DNA of 16,051 nucleotides from Bacteroidales bacterium UBA4318. GTDB taxonomy: Bacteria; Bacteroidota; Bacteroidia; Bacteroidales; UBA932. The position numbers and the translations under genes are program-made. Shown in pieces: positions 14,622 through 16,051 of the stretch (within the stretch, counting starts at the first letter, position 1; each line of letters begins with the position of its first letter). The notes below the pieces were generated by a model. It was not told where the DNA came from and ran no database searches. It saw only the letters and a program-made list of their open reading frames with translations. Where the stretch lies: NCBI GenBank assembly GCA_002393895.1, contig DGUE01000011.1:1-16051 (forward strand), given 5' to 3'.

Positions 14622-15188
14622 AGTGTCCATTATCGCGAAGACGCGCTTCTGCACTTCTTCGATGCTGCCAACGCCGTCGATTTCGTGATAAACCCCTTTC
14701 TCTTTGTAGATATCGATAAGGGGCTCGGTCTTCGCATGGTAGGTGCGGATGCGGTTTGCGATGGTTTCGTCGGAAGCATCATCTGCCCTGCCTTCGATGA
14801 GAGCGCGGCCCTTTATCCGGGCTTTGATTTCCTCATCCGGAATCATCAGGGAGATGACACCGGTCACATATTCATCGCGGGCCTCGAGCATCTCGTCCAG
14901 ATCCATTGCCTGCTGAACGGTGCGGGGGAATCCGTCCAGGAGGAAGCCGTTGACGTCGGGATACTTGGCAAAGGTTTGCGCTATCATTCCTTCTACCACC
15001 TCGTCAGGCACAAGATTGCCCTTTTCGATCAAGGCTGCGGCCTGTTTTCCAAGTTCGGTTCCGGCAGCAATCTCGCTGCGGAGAAGCTCTCCGGTGGAGA
15101 TATGCTTGAGATTGTATTTCTTTACCATCGGAGCCGCGTGGGTTCCTTTTCCGGCACCGGGAGGGCCGAACATAATGAAGTACTTCAT
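14616..15188 (-). CDS. adk: Adenylate kinase, short type
   Basis: A 190-residue enzyme interconverting ATP + AMP and 2 ADP in the cytoplasm. Motifs are the P-loop GPPGAGKGT (8-16), the AMP-site sequence HISTGELLRSEI, GFLLDGFPRT (81-90), and the Arg-rich lid segment GRALIEGRADD (127-137) followed by ANRIRTYHAKTEPL. The lid is the short form without the zinc-finger cysteines, which explains the 190-residue length compared with about 215 for E. coli. It follows hpt after a 5-base gap and must share its transcript, linking nucleotide salvage with adenylate balance. Its stop lies 6 bases within the end of murF on the opposite strand. Confidence 0.97.
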   Translation of the reverse strand: MKYFIMFGPPGAGKGTHAAPMVKKYNLKHISTGELLRSEIAAGTELGKQAAALIEKGNLVPDEVVEGMIAQTFAKYPDVNGFLLDGFPRTVQQAMDLDEMLEARDEYVTGVISLMIPDEEIKARIKGRALIEGRADDASDETIANRIRTYHAKTEPLIDIYKEKGVYHEIDGVGSIEEVQKRVFAIMDTL

Positions 15189-15193
15189 AATTA

Positions 15194-15760
15194 TTATTCT
15201 AGAACGTAAATATCTTTAAGATTGCGCCCGAGTTCATCGTAGTCCAGGCCGAAGCCGACAATGAAACGATTGGGAATCTCGGCGCCCACATAATCCAGTT
15301 TTTCCTTGCCGCAGAAAACCTCGGGCTTCAGGAGCATGGTGCAGATTCGCACGTCCTTGGCGCCTGTCTCGAGAAGTTTCTTCTTCAGGGCGATGATGGT
15401 ATTGCCGGTGTCCACGATATCTTCGCAAACTATGACCGTCCTGCCTTTGATGTCTGTGCTAAGAGGCATGGTCTCTTTCACAACTCCAGTGGAGGTGGTT
15501 CCGACGTATGAGGACAACTTCATGGATGCAAGCTCGACCGGGAAGTTGATTCTTTGCAAAAGTTCTCCGGTGAACATGATGGACCCGTGAAGGACACAGA
15601 GAAGGACTGGGATGTCTTTTTCGGACCTTTTTGCATAGGAGTGATCGGTGTCGCAAAAATCTTCATTAAGCCTATCAGCCACACCATCAATGATTTGCGA
15701 GATTTTGTCGTAGGGGATGAAAGGCACGAAAACCTTGTCGTGAATAAAAACTTTATCCAT
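15194..15760 (-). CDS. hpt: Hypoxanthine phosphoribosyltransferase
   Basis: A 188-residue purine-salvage enzyme that joins hypoxanthine (and usually guanine) to PRPP, giving IMP or GMP. Motifs are LCVLHGSIMFTGEL, the flexible-loop SSYVGTTSTG, the PRPP-binding VIVCEDIVDTGNT (109-121, with Glu113-Asp114 and Asp117), and the purine-site segment YVGAEIPNRFIVGFGLDYDE. The start MDKVFIHDKV at 15760 is preferred. An upstream in-frame ATG at 15823 would add 21 residues and lies upstream of the -7 element at 15811-15804. It is the first gene of the hpt-adk pair. The nucleoside symporter elsewhere in the window could supply the same salvage route. Confidence 0.95.
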   Translation of the reverse strand: MDKVFIHDKVFVPFIPYDKISQIIDGVADRLNEDFCDTDHSYAKRSEKDIPVLLCVLHGSIMFTGELLQRINFPVELASMKLSSYVGTTSTGVVKETMPLSTDIKGRTVIVCEDIVDTGNTIIALKKKLLETGAKDVRICTMLLKPEVFCGKEKLDYVGAEIPNRFIVGFGLDYDELGRNLKDIYVLE

Positions 15761-15803
15761 AGTAACTGAATCGATGCATAAAGTTACAATTATTTCCGAT
15801 ACG

Positions 15804-15811
15804 CAAACATA
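15804..15811 (-). promoter_or_regulatory. -7 element of the hpt-adk operon
   Basis: On the minus strand TATGTTTG (15811-15804) is a perfect TAnnTTTG match, 43 bases before the hpt ATG at 15760. No TTTG sits 19-21 bases upstream; the -33 region is only AT-rich. Its position supports the downstream hpt start. Confidence 0.6.
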
Positions 15812-15840
15812 AAAAAACGACACAGTGTGAATTTATTTGA

Positions 15841-15871
15841 TTGACATTCTTTTTCTGCCTCACTAACTTGG
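15841..15871 (+). promoter_or_regulatory. Putative promoter of the helix-hairpin-helix protein gene
   Basis: TTG (15841-15843), 20 bases, then TAACTTGG (15864-15871), which differs from TAnnTTTG at one position. Spacing is right for the Bacteroidota sigma factor. The ATG at 15877 is five bases past the -7 element, so the transcript would have almost no leader. Confidence 0.4.
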
Positions 15872-15876
15872 GCCGC

Positions 15877-16051
15877 ATGAAAGTATTGATGACGTTGTTG
15901 GAAGCGGTGCTTCTCCTCACCGGAGCGGGCGGCCCGGAAGAATTGTCGGAAAGCGAGTTCGAGCGATTCGAATCCCTTTCAGCACACCCTGTATGCATAA
16001 ATATGGCATCGCCAGGCAGGCTGCGCTCCTGCGGCCTGTTCAGCGAGTACC
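15877..16051 (+). CDS. Exported helix-hairpin-helix domain protein, N-terminal part (runs off window)
   Basis: The frame is open from the ATG at 15877 to the window edge, giving 58 residues of a longer protein. It starts with a hydrophobic signal-peptide-like segment (MKVLMTLLEAVLLLTGAGG). Then comes an acidic helix (PEELSESEFERFESLSAHPV) leading into CINMASPGRLRSCGLFSEY. This resembles a recurrent Bacteroidota family in which a signal peptide precedes 'HPLNINxAxxxELxxLxFLSxxQ' helix-hairpin-helix motifs, sometimes with a later outer-membrane barrel. The function of that family is unclear to me; DNA uptake roles are suggested by analogy to ComEA but not shown. It diverges from hpt with 116 bases between the start codons. 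Confidence 0.6.
   Translation, partial: MKVLMTLLEAVLLLTGAGGPEELSESEFERFESLSAHPVCINMASPGRLRSCGLFSEY

Noticed and set aside
15820..15828. ACACAGTGT palindrome between the hpt and helix-hairpin-helix promoters as an operator
   Set aside because: Only four bases per arm around a central base; expected by chance at this length and not repeated nearby.
1..16051. CRISPR array, tRNA, rRNA, transposase or phage genes
   Set aside because: No regularly spaced repeats, cloverleaf-like segments or mobile-element proteins were seen; the murF segment is the only candidate repeat element.

Overview
This window of about 16 kb is a dense stretch of a Bacteroidota chromosome, most likely a gut-type Bacteroidales with a fairly high G+C content. 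The evidence is: several promoters of the Bacteroidota form (TTTG, about 20 bases, TAnnTTTG); a fimbrillin/FimB-Mfa2 type V pilus cluster; a short 115-residue SSB of the Bacteroidales type; no Shine-Dalgarno-like sequence noticed in front of the starts I inspected; and Bacteroidales-like hpt-adk and tgt-lptG gene pairs. A genus cannot be named from the sequence alone; something related to Rikenellaceae or Cryptobacteroides-like gut lineages is only a guess.

Layout. Positions 1-915 hold the 3' end of secA, followed by a bactofilin gene (941-1354) with a strong hairpin terminator. A small zinc-ribbon protein gene (1361-1732, minus) and ssb (1959-2306, plus) diverge from a shared AT-rich promoter region. 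From 2284 to 9277 runs a tightly packed surface-fimbria operon: a DUF3868/OmpA-like assembly protein whose start lies inside ssb, a FimB/Mfa2-type anchor lipoprotein, two different fimbrillin-family subunits, and a large DUF4906-like putative tip protein. An MFS nucleoside-symporter gene (9249-10520, minus) converges on and overlaps the tip gene. It diverges from tgt (10590-11720), which begins a four-gene overlapping operon tgt-lptG-dut-murF (10590-14621). A minus-strand purine-salvage pair, hpt then adk (15760 down to 14616), converges on murF. The window ends in the start of a helix-hairpin-helix secreted protein gene (15877 to the edge).

How the parts work together. The fimbrial operon should make lipoprotein precursors that cross the inner membrane by Sec (SecA is encoded nearby), reach the outer membrane, and polymerise into a pilus anchored by the Mfa2-like protein. 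The rest is mostly housekeeping: tRNA queuosine, LPS export, dUTP hydrolysis, peptidoglycan precursor synthesis and purine salvage.

The least expected feature is inside murF. It is a 111-bp (exactly 37-codon) segment bounded by a perfect 12-bp inverted repeat, with further internal inverted and direct repeats, placed where MurF relatives appear to have only a short linker. It looks like an in-frame palindromic insertion. Other points of note are the loss of the three zinc cysteines in Tgt, likely leaderless transcripts for tgt and the last gene, and the coupling of ssb to the fimbrial operon. I saw no tRNA, rRNA, CRISPR array, transposase or riboswitch. No gene-free stretch exceeds 300 bases; the largest gap (1733-1958) holds two divergent promoters.
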